NCBI RefSeq assembly: GCF_025869345.1
Contig: NZ_JAOZVW010000063.1
Coordinates: 1 to 50,369 of the forward strand
Reading direction: 5' to 3'
Origin: Sphingopyxis sp.
Lineage (GTDB): Bacteria; Pseudomonadota; Alphaproteobacteria; Sphingomonadales; Sphingomonadaceae
Length of the DNA stretch: 50,369 nucleotides
The translations under genes and the position numbers were made by a program. Below the pieces are notes generated by a model. The model was not told where the DNA came from. It did no database searches and saw nothing but the letters and a program-made list of their open reading frames with translations. Shown in pieces: positions 16,757 through 25,309 of this stretch (its first letter is position 1; each line of letters opens with the position of its first letter).

Positions 16757-18652
16757 ATGTGCGGGATCGCAGGCATTTATCATATCGAGACGGCCAAGCC
16801 GGTCGATCCCGCGCGCGTCCGCGCGATGCTCCATCCCATGAGCCATCGCGGCCCCGACGGGTCGGGCGACTGGACCGCGCCCGGCGTCGGACTCGGCCAC
16901 CTGCGCCTGTCGATCATCGACATCGCGGGCAGTCCGCAGCCGATGGCGAGCGACGACGAAGCGGTCACGCTTACCTATAACGGCGAAATCTATAATTTCC
17001 GCGAGTTGCGCGCCGAGCTGGAGGATCGCGGCCACCGCTTCCGCACGTCGGGCGATACCGAGGTGATCATCGCGGCGTGGCGGCAATGGGGCGCCCAATG
17101 CCTGTCGCGCCTCAACGGCATGTTCGCTTTCGCGATCCACGACCATGCGCGCGGTTGCCTGTTCCTCGCGCGCGACCGGCTGGGGGTGAAGCCGCTCCAT
17201 CACGTCCGCCTGTCGGATGGCTCGATCGCCTTCGCGTCGGAATTGAAGGGCCTGCTCCGCCACCCGCTGCTGCGGCAGGAGGCCAATCTGTCGGCGGTCG
17301 AGGATTTCCTGGCGCTGGGCTATGTTCCCGACGATGCCTGCATCGTCGCGGGGGTCGAGAAATTGCCCGCGGGCCATTATCTGCTCCTCGAACGCGGCAA
17401 GCCCGTTCCCGCGCCGGTGCGCTGGTGGGCGCCCGATTTCTCGAAGCGCGTCCGCGCGAGCGAAGGCGAGGCGGCCGAGCATCTGATCCACCTGATGCGC
17501 ACCGCGGTGACCGACCGCATGGTCGCCGACGTGCCGCTGGGGGCCTTCCTGTCGGGCGGAGTCGACAGCAGCGCGGTCGTCGCCCTGATGGCCGAGGCGA
17601 GCGCCAAGGCGGTCAAGACCTGCACCATCGGCTTCGATCAGACGGCGCTCGACGAGACCGCCTATGCGCAGCAGATCGCCGAGCGCTTCGCGACCGACCA
17701 TCGCACCCGCACCGTCGCGGCGGGCGATTTCGCGCTGATCGACCGGATCGCTGATATGTTCGACGAGCCCTTCGCCGATGCGAGCGCGCTGCCGACCTAC
17801 CGCGTCTGCGAACTCGCGCGCGAGGAGGTGACCGTCGCGCTCTCGGGCGACGGCGCCGACGAAGCGTTTGCGGGCTATCGCCGCCTCGTCTTCCAGCATC
17901 AGGAGGAACGGCTGCGCGGGATGATCCCGCGTTTCCTGCGCAAGGGGCTGTTCGGCCCGCTGGCGCGCGTCTGGCCGCAGATGGACTGGGCGCCGCGCCC
18001 GCTGCGCGCGCGCGCGACGCTGGCGAGCCTGTCGCGGAGCGGAGCGGAAGGCTATGCCGAGGCGGTCGGGGTGACCGGCCCCGCGCAGCGCGCGCGCCTG
18101 TTCAACGACGCGGCGGTCCACGCGCTCGGCGACCATATCGGCGAGGCGCGCTACTGGAAGGCGATGGCCGAGGCGCCCGCCGCCGAACCCCTCGACCGCG
18201 CCCAATATGCCGACCTTCAGATATGGCTGCCCGGCGACATTTTGACCAAAACCGACCGGATGAGCATGGCGGTCAGCCTCGAAGCGCGCGAGCCTTTGCT
18301 CGACTATCGGTTGATCGAATTTGCCGCGACCTTGCCCGCGTCGATGCGCGTGCAGGGCGGCACCGGCAAGGCGATCCTCAAGAAGGCGATGGAGCGTTAC
18401 CTGCCGCACGACATCCTCTATCGCCCCAAGATGGGTTTCGTGACGCCGGTGTCGCACTGGTTCCGCGGGCCGCTGGTCGAGCAGGCGAAGGCGCTCGCGA
18501 CCTCGTCGACGCTGACGCGCTCGGGCTGGTTCGACATGGCCGAAATCGAGCGCATCGTCGCCGCGCACCAGTCGGGCCGCCGCGACCATGGACGGCTGAT
18601 CTGGCAATTCTTCATGCTGGAGAAGTCGCTGGCGAAACTGTTCGGGATTTGA
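16757..18652 (+). CDS. XrtA/PEP-CTERM system amidotransferase (asparagine synthetase B type)
   Basis: A 631-residue class II glutamine amidotransferase. Cys2 (MCGIAGIYH) is the N-terminal nucleophile, followed by SHRGPDGSG and the glutaminase motif YNGEIYNFRELR. The synthetase domain has the PP-loop SGGVDSS from residue 266 and ALSGDGADEAFAGYRR. Its start is 13 bp after the xrtA stop. In XrtA loci this enzyme probably amidates a uronic or amino-acid carboxyl group on the polysaccharide rather than making free asparagine. It is the last gene of the block. Confidence 0.92.
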   Translation: MCGIAGIYHIETAKPVDPARVRAMLHPMSHRGPDGSGDWTAPGVGLGHLRLSIIDIAGSPQPMASDDEAVTLTYNGEIYNFRELRAELEDRGHRFRTSGDTEVIIAAWRQWGAQCLSRLNGMFAFAIHDHARGCLFLARDRLGVKPLHHVRLSDGSIAFASELKGLLRHPLLRQEANLSAVEDFLALGYVPDDACIVAGVEKLPAGHYLLLERGKPVPAPVRWWAPDFSKRVRASEGEAAEHLIHLMRTAVTDRMVADVPLGAFLSGGVDSSAVVALMAEASAKAVKTCTIGFDQTALDETAYAQQIAERFATDHRTRTVAAGDFALIDRIADMFDEPFADASALPTYRVCELAREEVTVALSGDGADEAFAGYRRLVFQHQEERLRGMIPRFLRKGLFGPLARVWPQMDWAPRPLRARATLASLSRSGAEGYAEAVGVTGPAQRARLFNDAAVHALGDHIGEARYWKAMAEAPAAEPLDRAQYADLQIWLPGDILTKTDRMSMAVSLEAREPLLDYRLIEFAATLPASMRVQGGTGKAILKKAMERYLPHDILYRPKMGFVTPVSHWFRGPLVEQAKALATSSTLTRSGWFDMAEIERIVAAHQSGRRDHGRLIWQFFMLEKSLAKLFGI

Positions 18653-18705
18653 TGCCCGATGGCCGCCATGGGGTGGGGATCGGACGGTGAGGGATGGCGC
18701 TACTG

Positions 18706-18729
18706 CCCCCTCCCGCCTGCGGGAGGGGG
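18706..18729. terminator. GC-rich hairpin after the XrtA operon
   Basis: A perfect 11-bp stem (CCCCCTCCCGC at 18706-18716, loop CT, complement at 18719-18729) lies between the convergent ends of the amidotransferase and GntR genes. There is no T tract, so it is either a bidirectional terminator-like hairpin or a short copy of the intergenic repeat family. Its core resembles the C-rich arms at 25891-25911. Confidence 0.5.
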
Positions 18730-18769
18730 GAGAGGAGCGGCCGCAATCGCTCGCCAGCCGCCGCTCGGC

Positions 18770-19117
18770 CTATGCCTCGCTCAGGTCGAGCAGTTCGCGC
18801 GCATCCAACCCGATGCGGCGCATCTGCTGGGCGACCGGGGGCCAGATGTTGGTCAGGAAATCCTCGCGCATCAGCGCGCGCAGCCGGTCGGTCGCGCCTT
18901 CGGCGACGAACATGCCGACCCCGCGCTTCACCGTGACCAGCGCCTCGTCCTGAAAGGTCTGATAGGCCTTGGCGACCGTCAGCGGATTGGCGCCTTCTTC
19001 GGCGGCGAGCGACCGCACCGAGGGCAGCATGTCGCCGTCGCGGTAGGTGCCGTCGAGAATCGCGTTGGCGATGGTGTCGCGCAGGCGTTGATACACGGGT
19101 TTGGATTGATCGAGCAT
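18770..19117 (-). CDS. GntR-family transcriptional regulator (YtrA-like)
   Basis: A 115-residue regulator: a winged-helix GntR domain (PVYQRLRDTIANAILDGTYRDGD, then LPSVRSLAAEEGANPLTVAKAY) plus a C-terminal helical tail of about 40 residues, as in the short YtrA subfamily. YtrA-type proteins usually control adjacent transporter genes, but no ABC transporter is adjacent here. A dyad directly upstream (19125-19145) is a candidate autoregulatory site. Its target is unclear. Confidence 0.85.
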   Translation of the reverse strand: MLDQSKPVYQRLRDTIANAILDGTYRDGDMLPSVRSLAAEEGANPLTVAKAYQTFQDEALVTVKRGVGMFVAEGATDRLRALMREDFLTNIWPPVAQQMRRIGLDARELLDLSEA

Positions 19118-19124
19118 GGCGCTT

Positions 19125-19145
19125 TAATGCCATAAGACAGCATTA
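19125..19145. promoter_or_regulatory. Candidate GntR operator
   Basis: The inverted repeat TAATGC-N9-GCATTA lies just upstream of the GntR start in the 70-bp gap after the nitroreductase gene. The position and AT content fit an autoregulatory operator. No functional evidence is available. Confidence 0.4.
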
Positions 19146-19187
19146 CAGTCAAATCAGGATATTAGGCAACAGGGCCCTTGCTTGATA

Positions 19188-19769
19188 TTATATGTCCCAG
19201 GGGCTCACGACATCGTCATATTCCGGACGCGGCCGTTCGGACAGGTCGCCGCCCGCCGTGCCGAGGAAGAAATAGCCGACTATGCGCTCGCCCTCGCGCG
19301 CGCCGAAGGCCCGGACGACCGCGGGGCTATAGGCGGCCCAGCCGGTCAGCCAGCTTCCCACGAAACCATGCGCGTGCGCGGCGTGGAGCAGGTTCATCCC
19401 GACCGCGCCCGCCGACATCTGCTGCTCCCACAGCGGAATCTTGCTGTCGGCGACCGGGGTCGAGAGCAGCACGAGGAGGGAGGGAGCCTGATGCGCGAAC
19501 TGGTCGAGCGCCGACAGGTCCATGCCCGCGGCGCCGGGATTCTCATCGACCCATGCCTGCTTGAGCAATCGGGCGAACGCATCCCGCTGGTCGCCGGCGA
19601 CCGTTACGATCCGCCACGGCGCGAGCTTGCCGTGATCGGGGGTGCGCAGCGCGAGCGCGATAATGGCGCGCAGCGTCGCGGCGTCGGGGCCGGGGGCGAC
19701 CATGTCGCGCGCCTTGCCCGAGCGGCGGGTGGCGAGATGCGAGAGGAGCGAGGAGGTGTCGTTGAACAT
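19188..19769 (-). CDS. Nitroreductase family protein (YdjA-like)
   Basis: A 193-residue FMN-dependent oxidoreductase. The N-terminal motif TRRSGKARDM with RTPDHGKLAPWRI is the YdjA-type FMN-binding signature. The centre has LWEQQMSAGAVGMNLLHAAHAHGFVGSWLTGW, and the C-terminus IVGYFFLG matches the family's dimer-interface strand. It probably uses NAD(P)H to reduce nitro or quinone compounds. The substrate is unknown. It lies upstream of the GntR gene on the same strand, but a cotranscript is uncertain because of the 70-bp gap with a dyad. Confidence 0.9.
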   Translation of the reverse strand: MFNDTSSLLSHLATRRSGKARDMVAPGPDAATLRAIIALALRTPDHGKLAPWRIVTVAGDQRDAFARLLKQAWVDENPGAAGMDLSALDQFAHQAPSLLVLLSTPVADSKIPLWEQQMSAGAVGMNLLHAAHAHGFVGSWLTGWAAYSPAVVRAFGAREGERIVGYFFLGTAGGDLSERPRPEYDDVVSPWDI

Positions 19770-19797
19770 GAATATCCTTTGGGGCCATAGACCGGAA

Positions 19798-19870
19798 TCG
19801 TCATTGCGAGCGAAGCAATCCAGAGCGGCTTGTCACACTCTGGATTGCTTCGCTTCGCTCGCAATGACGA
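19798..19870. repeat. Intergenic palindromic repeat (family A, copy 1)
   Basis: A 73-bp near-perfect inverted repeat beginning TCGTCATTGCGAGCG and ending with its complement CGCTCGCAATGACGA, with a second inner pair around AATCCAGAG / CTCTGGATT. The same unit recurs at 38652-38748 and is cut by the window edge at 50316. It is a miniature REP-like element with no coding capacity, lying between divergent genes. Confidence 0.85.
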
Positions 19871-20087
19871 GGTGAATCGATCCAGCCCGCTCCAGCCTTT
19901 GGCGCATCCCCTGGGCTTTCCTGCGCAACAACGCAAGTGTTGCGAACGGTTCGCAATAAATTTGCGGCGGGCGACATGGTTTCACGCGCAATTAGATTCT
20001 TCCCTTGCGCAATTTTCGCGCTAGGTTGCCCGATATGCGCGGCGAAAAAGCCGCAGACACGATAATCGGGGTAAGGGACGCAATCGC
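19871..20087 (+). promoter_or_regulatory. Regulatory region upstream of the POT transporter
   Basis: This rest of the 318-bp gap holds a cluster of repeats: CGCAA-GTG-TTGCG (19932-19944), overlapping TTGCGAA-CGG-TTCGCAA (19940-19956), and two direct copies of GCGCAATT 21 bp apart (19986-19993 and 20007-20014). The 21-bp spacing is two helical turns, which suits a dimeric regulator. No regulator gene is adjacent. Promoter hexamers could not be assigned with confidence. Confidence 0.45.
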
Positions 20088-21734
20088 ATGAAAGACATGG
20101 CCTTGTGGAATGAAGGGGATTGGATCGCGGTCATCGCGCTCGTCCTCCTCGCGGTATTCCTCAGCATCGGCGCGCTGATCGCCGGGAGCAAGAAACCCGA
20201 ATTCGCCGGTCATCCCAAGGGCCTCTACATGCTCTTCTTCGCCGAGATGTGGGAGCGTTTCTCCTATTACGGCATGCGGGCGCTGCTGATCTTCTACCTG
20301 ACCCAGCACTGGCTGTTTTCGGATTCCAAATCGAACCTGATCTATGGCGCCTATACCGCGCTCGTCTATATCACCCCGGTGCTCGGCGGCTATCTCGCCG
20401 ACCGCTATCTGGGGCAGCGCAAGGCGGTGCTGTTCGGCGGCGTGCTGCTGGCGCTCGGCCATTTGTTCATGGCGTTCGAGGGCGATCACGGGATCACCGA
20501 CGCCGCGACCAAGCAGGCCGACGGCGCGATCAACATCTTCTGGCTCGCGCTGGCGCTGATCATCGTCGGTTCGGGCTTCCTCAAGGCCAATATCTCGGTG
20601 ATGGTCGGCCAGCTCTATCGCCTGACCGACCTGCGCCGCGACGCCGCCTACACCATCTTCTACATGGGGATTAACGTCGGCGCCGCGCTCGGCACCATCC
20701 TCGTCGGTTATCTGGGGCAGAAGATCGGCTGGTCCTATGGCTTCGGCCTGGCGGGCATCGGCATGGTCGCGGGGCTGATCGTCTTCGTGCTCGGCAAGAA
20801 GGTGCTGCTCGGCGCCGGCGAAGCCCCCGCGCCGCTCGCCCGGCAGAAGGAATTCGCGATCTACGGCGTCGGCCTCGCCGCGGTCGCGGTGATGTGGGCG
20901 CTCGTCCAGTATCAGGGCGTCATCCAGAATCTGCTGATCGTCTCCGGCGTCGCGCTGCTCGGCTATGTCCTTTATGAGAGCTTCAAGCTCGACAAGGAAC
21001 CGCGCGAGCGCATGTTCGCGATCCTGTTCCTGATCGCGTTGAACCCGCTGTTCTGGGGACTGTTCGAACAGGCGGGGGGCAGCTTCAACCTCTATACCGA
21101 CCGCTATGTCGACAAGGGCGGCGTGCCCGCGTCGGTGTTCCAGTCGATCAACCCCATCTACATCATCCTGTTCGCGCCGATGTTCGCCGCGCTCTGGCAA
21201 TGGCTCGGCAAGCGCGGGCTCGAGCCGTCGGCGCCCGCGAAATTCGCGCTGGCGCTGGCGCAGGTCGGCGCGGGCTTCCTCGTCTTCGTCTGGGGCGCGA
21301 ACAGCGTCGGACCCGAGGTGGCGACGCCGGTGCTCTTCGTCTTCCTGCTCTATATGCTCCACACGACCGGCGAGCTTTGCCTGTCGCCCGTCGGGCTCAG
21401 CGCGATGAACCGGCTGGCGCCGAGCTTCCTCGCCTCGCTGATCATGGGCGCGTGGTTCTATATGACCGCGGTCGGCAATTTCGTCGCGGGCAAGATCGGC
21501 GAAGCGACCGGCGGCGAAAGCGGCAATATGACCAAGGAGGCGACGCTCGCCATCTATCAGGAGATCGGCCTGATCACGATCGGCGTCAGCATCGTCGTGC
21601 TGGCGCTGTCGCCGATCGTGAAGAAATGGATGCACCTCGACACGCTGCGCGACCGCGACGATGCGGTGGCGGGCGAGAGCGAGCTTGGCGAAGCGCAGGC
21701 CGCGGGTGTCCATCCCGAACCCAAGGGGGCATGA
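20088..21734 (+). CDS. POT/PTR-family peptide MFS transporter
   Basis: A 548-residue proton-coupled oligopeptide transporter with about 12-14 membrane segments. Family signatures are FAEMWERFSYYGMRALLIFYL, containing the ExxERFxYY motif that binds protons and peptide, and FYMGINVGAALGTILVGYLG. ANISVMVGQLY and FWGLFEQAGGSFNLYTDR match further conserved helices. Its stop overlaps the start of the first amidohydrolase, so transporter and hydrolases are probably one operon for peptide or amide uptake and breakdown. Confidence 0.92.
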   Translation: MKDMALWNEGDWIAVIALVLLAVFLSIGALIAGSKKPEFAGHPKGLYMLFFAEMWERFSYYGMRALLIFYLTQHWLFSDSKSNLIYGAYTALVYITPVLGGYLADRYLGQRKAVLFGGVLLALGHLFMAFEGDHGITDAATKQADGAINIFWLALALIIVGSGFLKANISVMVGQLYRLTDLRRDAAYTIFYMGINVGAALGTILVGYLGQKIGWSYGFGLAGIGMVAGLIVFVLGKKVLLGAGEAPAPLARQKEFAIYGVGLAAVAVMWALVQYQGVIQNLLIVSGVALLGYVLYESFKLDKEPRERMFAILFLIALNPLFWGLFEQAGGSFNLYTDRYVDKGGVPASVFQSINPIYIILFAPMFAALWQWLGKRGLEPSAPAKFALALAQVGAGFLVFVWGANSVGPEVATPVLFVFLLYMLHTTGELCLSPVGLSAMNRLAPSFLASLIMGAWFYMTAVGNFVAGKIGEATGGESGNMTKEATLAIYQEIGLITIGVSIVVLALSPIVKKWMHLDTLRDRDDAVAGESELGEAQAAGVHPEPKGA

Positions 21735-23155
21735 ACATGATGAAGGGCGTGAAGGGCGGCTTGCTCGCCGCGGTATCGCTGGCGCTCGCCGGCTGCGCGG
21801 CGACGGGAACCGAAGCGAAATCGGCGAGCGACAAGCCGGCTGCGACGGCCACGGCCGACCGGCCGGTGCGGTTCGACAAGAATCCCTATCCGTCGACCTA
21901 CAAGCCTTATCCCTCGCGCCTGACGGTGGTGAAGAACGTCACCATCTTCGACGGCGAGGGCGGGCGGATCGACCATGGCTCGATCGTGCTGTCGAGCGGC
22001 AAGGTGTTGTCGCTCGGCGGCCCCGACATGGACTTGCCGACCGACGCCGACGTCTATGACGGCACGGGCAAATATCTGACCCCCGGCGTGATCGACATCC
22101 ACAGCCACCTCGGCGACTATCCGAGCCCGAGTGTCGAGGGCCTTTCGGACGGAAATGAAGCGACCGGGCCGGTGACCGCCGAAGTCTGGGCCGAGCATAG
22201 CGTCTGGCCGCAGGACCCCGGCTTTACCCGCGCGCTCGTCAATGGCGGGATCACGACGCTCGAAATCCTGCCGGGCAGCGCGAACCTGATGGGCGGCCGC
22301 TCGGTCGTGCTCAAGAATGTGCCCGCGCGCACCGTGCAGGGGATGAAATTCCCCGGCGCGCCCTATGGCCTCAAAATGGCGTGCGGCGAGAATCCGAAGC
22401 GCGTCTATGGTAGTAAAGGCCGGATGCCCTCGACCCGCATGGGCAATATGGCGGTCGACCGCCAGACCTGGGCGAAAGCGGTCGCCTACAAGAAGAAGCT
22501 CGACGAGGGGAAAGCCGTCGATCGCGACCTGGCGATGGAAACGCTCGCGGGCGTGCTGTCGGGCGAAATTCTGATCCAGAACCATTGCTACCGCGCCGAC
22601 GAAATGGCGCAGGTCATCGATATGAGCCACGAGTTCGGCTACAAGGTTTCGGCCTTCCACCACGCGGTCGAGGCCTACAAGATCGCGGACCTGCTCAAGA
22701 AGGAAGACATCTGCGCCGCGATGTGGGCCGATTGGTGGGGCTTCAAGATGGAAGCCTATGATTCGGTGCCCGAAAATATCGCACTGGTGTACAAGGAAGG
22801 CGCCTGCACGATCGTCCATTCGGACGACGCGAACCAGATCCAGCGCCTCAACCAGGAAGCCGCCAAGGCGCTCGCCGCCGGGCGCCGTATGGGGATGCAG
22901 ATCAGCGACGAACAGGCCTGGACGTGGCTCGGCATCAATCCCGCGAAGGCGATCGGATTGGCCGACAAGATCGGCAGTTTGAAGCCCGGCAAGATGGCCG
23001 ACGTCGTGCTGTGGAACGGCAATCCGTTCAGCGTCTATACGCGGCCGGAGAAGGTCTGGATCGACGGCGCGTTGATGTTCGACGCGAACGATCCGAAACG
23101 GCGGCCGGTGACCGACTTCGAACTCGGACAGCCGGGCGAAGGAGATGTGAAATGA
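21731..23155 (+). CDS. Amidohydrolase-family lipoprotein, metal site intact
   Basis: A 474-residue metal-dependent hydrolase. Its signal ends L-A-G-C, making Cys22 a lipidation site, so it acts in the cell envelope. The metal motif H124-S-H126 follows LTPGVIDI. Later candidate ligands are in QNHCYRADEM, SAFHHAVEAY and VHSDD. A C-terminal SLKPGKMADVVLWNGNPF closes the composite beta domain. ATG 21731 overlaps the transporter stop. It probably cleaves an amide, dipeptide or cyclic imide before import, though the specificity is unknown. Confidence 0.88.
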   Translation: MNMMKGVKGGLLAAVSLALAGCAATGTEAKSASDKPAATATADRPVRFDKNPYPSTYKPYPSRLTVVKNVTIFDGEGGRIDHGSIVLSSGKVLSLGGPDMDLPTDADVYDGTGKYLTPGVIDIHSHLGDYPSPSVEGLSDGNEATGPVTAEVWAEHSVWPQDPGFTRALVNGGITTLEILPGSANLMGGRSVVLKNVPARTVQGMKFPGAPYGLKMACGENPKRVYGSKGRMPSTRMGNMAVDRQTWAKAVAYKKKLDEGKAVDRDLAMETLAGVLSGEILIQNHCYRADEMAQVIDMSHEFGYKVSAFHHAVEAYKIADLLKKEDICAAMWADWWGFKMEAYDSVPENIALVYKEGACTIVHSDDANQIQRLNQEAAKALAAGRRMGMQISDEQAWTWLGINPAKAIGLADKIGSLKPGKMADVVLWNGNPFSVYTRPEKVWIDGALMFDANDPKRRPVTDFELGQPGEGDVK

Positions 23156-24453
23156 TCCGCACGCTTCTTCTTTCCGCCGCCGCGCTGATCGCGCTTCCTG
23201 CCACGGCGCAGGACATCGCCATCACCAACGCGAAGCTCGTCATCGGTGACGGCAGCGCGCCGATCGAGGGCGGCACCGTCGTCGTGCGCGGCGGCAAGGT
23301 CGTTGCCGCCGGGCGCGGCGTCGCGGTTCCCGCGGGCATCGAAAGCGTCGATGCTGAGGGGCGCTACGTCACCCCCGGCATCGTCGCGGCGTTCAGCCGC
23401 GTCGGACTGGTGGAGGTCGATTCGGTAACGGGCAGCAACGACCGCTCGGCGAACCGGTCGCGCTTTTCGGCGGGGCTCGACATTGCGCCCGCGCTCAACC
23501 CGATGGGGTCGCCGGTCGCGGTCAATCGTGCCGCGGGCGTCACCCGCGCGATCGTCGCGCCGGGATCGAGCAGCAATTTGTTCGCCGGGCAGGGCGCGGT
23601 CGTCGATCTGGCCGACGACATGGATATGGTGACCCGGCCGCGCGCGCTGCAATTCGTCGCCTTCGGCGAGGACGGGTCGGCCAAGGCCGGCGGCAGCCGC
23701 GCCGCGACCTTTCTGCTGTTCCGCGAGCAGTTGCTCGCCGCGCGCAGCTATGCCCGCAACCCTGCGACGCTGGCGGAATGGGGCAATGACGCGATGATCC
23801 AGCGCGCCGATGCCGAGGCGCTGGTGCGGGTGATCAACGGCACGACGCCGCTGTTCGTCCGCGTCGACCGCGCCGCCGACATATTGAACGTGCTCAAGCT
23901 GAAAGGCGAATTTCCCGCGCTGAAGCTCGTCCTCGTCGGCGCGACCGAGGGCTGGCTCGTCGCGCGCGCGATTGCGGCGGCGAAAGTGCCGGCGATCGTC
24001 TCGCCGCTCAGCGACCTGCCCGACAGTTTCGAGCGGCTGGGCGCGACCCAGTCGAACGCGGGGCGGCTGGAGGCGGCCGGGGTCGATGTCTCGGTCGGCG
24101 TGTTCGACGACGACGACGCGCACAAGATGGGCTATACCACCCAATATGCGGGCAATCTCGTTGGCCTGACCAAGCTGCCGGGCGCGAGCGGGCTGACATG
24201 GGACCAGGCCTTCGCCGCGATCACCAGCGCCCCGGCGCGCGCGATCGGGATGGAGGGCAGCATCGGCTCGCTGAAACCGGGCCGTGTCGGCGATGTCGTG
24301 ATCTGGGATCACGATCCGCTCGAACTCGGCAGCCGCCCGGTGCAGATATGGATCGACGGCAAGCGCCAGTCGCTGACCACGCGTCAGGACCGTCTGCGCG
24401 ACCGGTACCTGACGCCCGAGGAAGGCGCGCTGCCGAAAGCGTATGAGAGGTAG
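23152..24453 (+). CDS. Amidohydrolase paralogue lacking the usual metal ligands
   Basis: A 433-residue amidohydrolase-fold protein with a cleavable signal peptide (ends ALPATAQ, about residue 20). It keeps the composite-domain ends (GGTVVVRGGKVVAAG and SLKPGRVGDVVIWDHDPLEL). At the metal motif, however, VTPGIVAAFSRVG replaces the H-x-H: Phe81 and Arg83 sit where the neighbouring paralogue has His124 and His126. No clear His appears at the later ligand positions. It starts 1 base before the partner's stop codon. It may be a structural partner of the first amidohydrolase. Confidence 0.85.
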   Translation: MIRTLLLSAAALIALPATAQDIAITNAKLVIGDGSAPIEGGTVVVRGGKVVAAGRGVAVPAGIESVDAEGRYVTPGIVAAFSRVGLVEVDSVTGSNDRSANRSRFSAGLDIAPALNPMGSPVAVNRAAGVTRAIVAPGSSSNLFAGQGAVVDLADDMDMVTRPRALQFVAFGEDGSAKAGGSRAATFLLFREQLLAARSYARNPATLAEWGNDAMIQRADAEALVRVINGTTPLFVRVDRAADILNVLKLKGEFPALKLVLVGATEGWLVARAIAAAKVPAIVSPLSDLPDSFERLGATQSNAGRLEAAGVDVSVGVFDDDDAHKMGYTTQYAGNLVGLTKLPGASGLTWDQAFAAITSAPARAIGMEGSIGSLKPGRVGDVVIWDHDPLELGSRPVQIWIDGKRQSLTTRQDRLRDRYLTPEEGALPKAYER

Positions 24454-24461
24454 GAATATAA

Positions 24462-24541
24462 TCGTCATCCTGGCGAAGGTCGGGATCTCGACCTCACGTC
24501 GTGATGCTCCGGTGAGATCCCGGCCTTCGCCGGGATGACGA
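24462..24541. repeat. Intergenic palindromic repeat (family B)
   Basis: An 80-bp inverted repeat starting TCGTCATCCTGGCGAAGG and ending with a near-complement, CCTTCGCCGGGATGACGA, with an inner GGGATCTC / GAGATCCC pair. It shares its ends with family A (TCGTCAT...ATGACGA) but has a different core. It follows the amidohydrolase operon and may double as a transcription stop. Confidence 0.8.
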
Positions 24542-24595
24542 ACAGGGGTATGATCGGACGATTCCAACGGAAGGACCGATAGGAGAGGTCTGTCG

Positions 24596-25297
24596 ATGCA
24601 ACCCATGTCGCTTTTGGTCGTCACCGGCGCATTGTTCGTCGGCACGCATCTCGCCCTGTCGCATCCGCTGCGCGACGGGCTGGCGCGGGGGCTCGGCGAA
24701 CGCGGGTTCCTGATCGTCTATTCGGTCGTGGCGATCGCGACCTTCCTCCTGATGGTGCAGGCGTTTCGCGGCCTGCCGCCCGAGCCGCCGCTCTGGACCG
24801 TCGGCGATCCCTTGTGGGTCATCGCTTCGCTGCTCGTTCTGTTCGCCAGCATCCTGTTCATGGGGTCGCTGATCGGCAATCCCGCCTTGCCCGCGCCGGG
24901 CGCGGCGGTGAGCGCGCAGGGCGCGCCGCGCGGGGTCTTTGCGATCACCCGCCACCCGATGATGTGGGGCTTTGCGCTCTGGGCGCTCGCGCATGGGCTG
25001 GTGATGCCGACGCCGGGGCAGATGGCGCTGTCCGCGATCATTGCCTTCCTCGCGCTTGTCGGATCGGCGGGGCAGGACGCGAAGAAAGCGCGGCTGATGG
25101 GCGATGCGTGGCGGCACTGGGCGGCGCGGACGAGCTTTATCCCCTTCGCCCGGCAGGTCGCGGGCACTACCCCGTGGGGCGACACCATCCCGCGCGGACA
25201 CGCCTTGTTTGGCGGGATAGTGCTGTGGCTTGCGGCGACCTGGGCGCATGGCGCGCTCGGCTATATGGTCGCGGGGATCTGGCGCTGGGTGGGCTAG
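24596..25297 (+). CDS. NnrU family membrane protein
   Basis: A 233-residue polytopic inner-membrane protein with about six hydrophobic segments. The hallmark is ITRHPMMWGFALWALAHG near the middle, shared by NnrU and by isoprenylcysteine methyltransferase-like membrane proteins. The name comes from nitric-oxide reductase loci, but no denitrification genes are near, so function is open. The DUF1003 gene starts 12 bp downstream and may be cotranscribed. Confidence 0.85.
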   Translation: MQPMSLLVVTGALFVGTHLALSHPLRDGLARGLGERGFLIVYSVVAIATFLLMVQAFRGLPPEPPLWTVGDPLWVIASLLVLFASILFMGSLIGNPALPAPGAAVSAQGAPRGVFAITRHPMMWGFALWALAHGLVMPTPGQMALSAIIAFLALVGSAGQDAKKARLMGDAWRHWAARTSFIPFARQVAGTTPWGDTIPRGHALFGGIVLWLAATWAHGALGYMVAGIWRWVG

Positions 25298-25309
25298 AGT
25301 AGAGGCGCG

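Noticed and set aside
19798..19870. CRISPR array or transposon end
   Set aside because: It is a single palindromic unit without regular spacers, and no cas or transposase gene is in the window.
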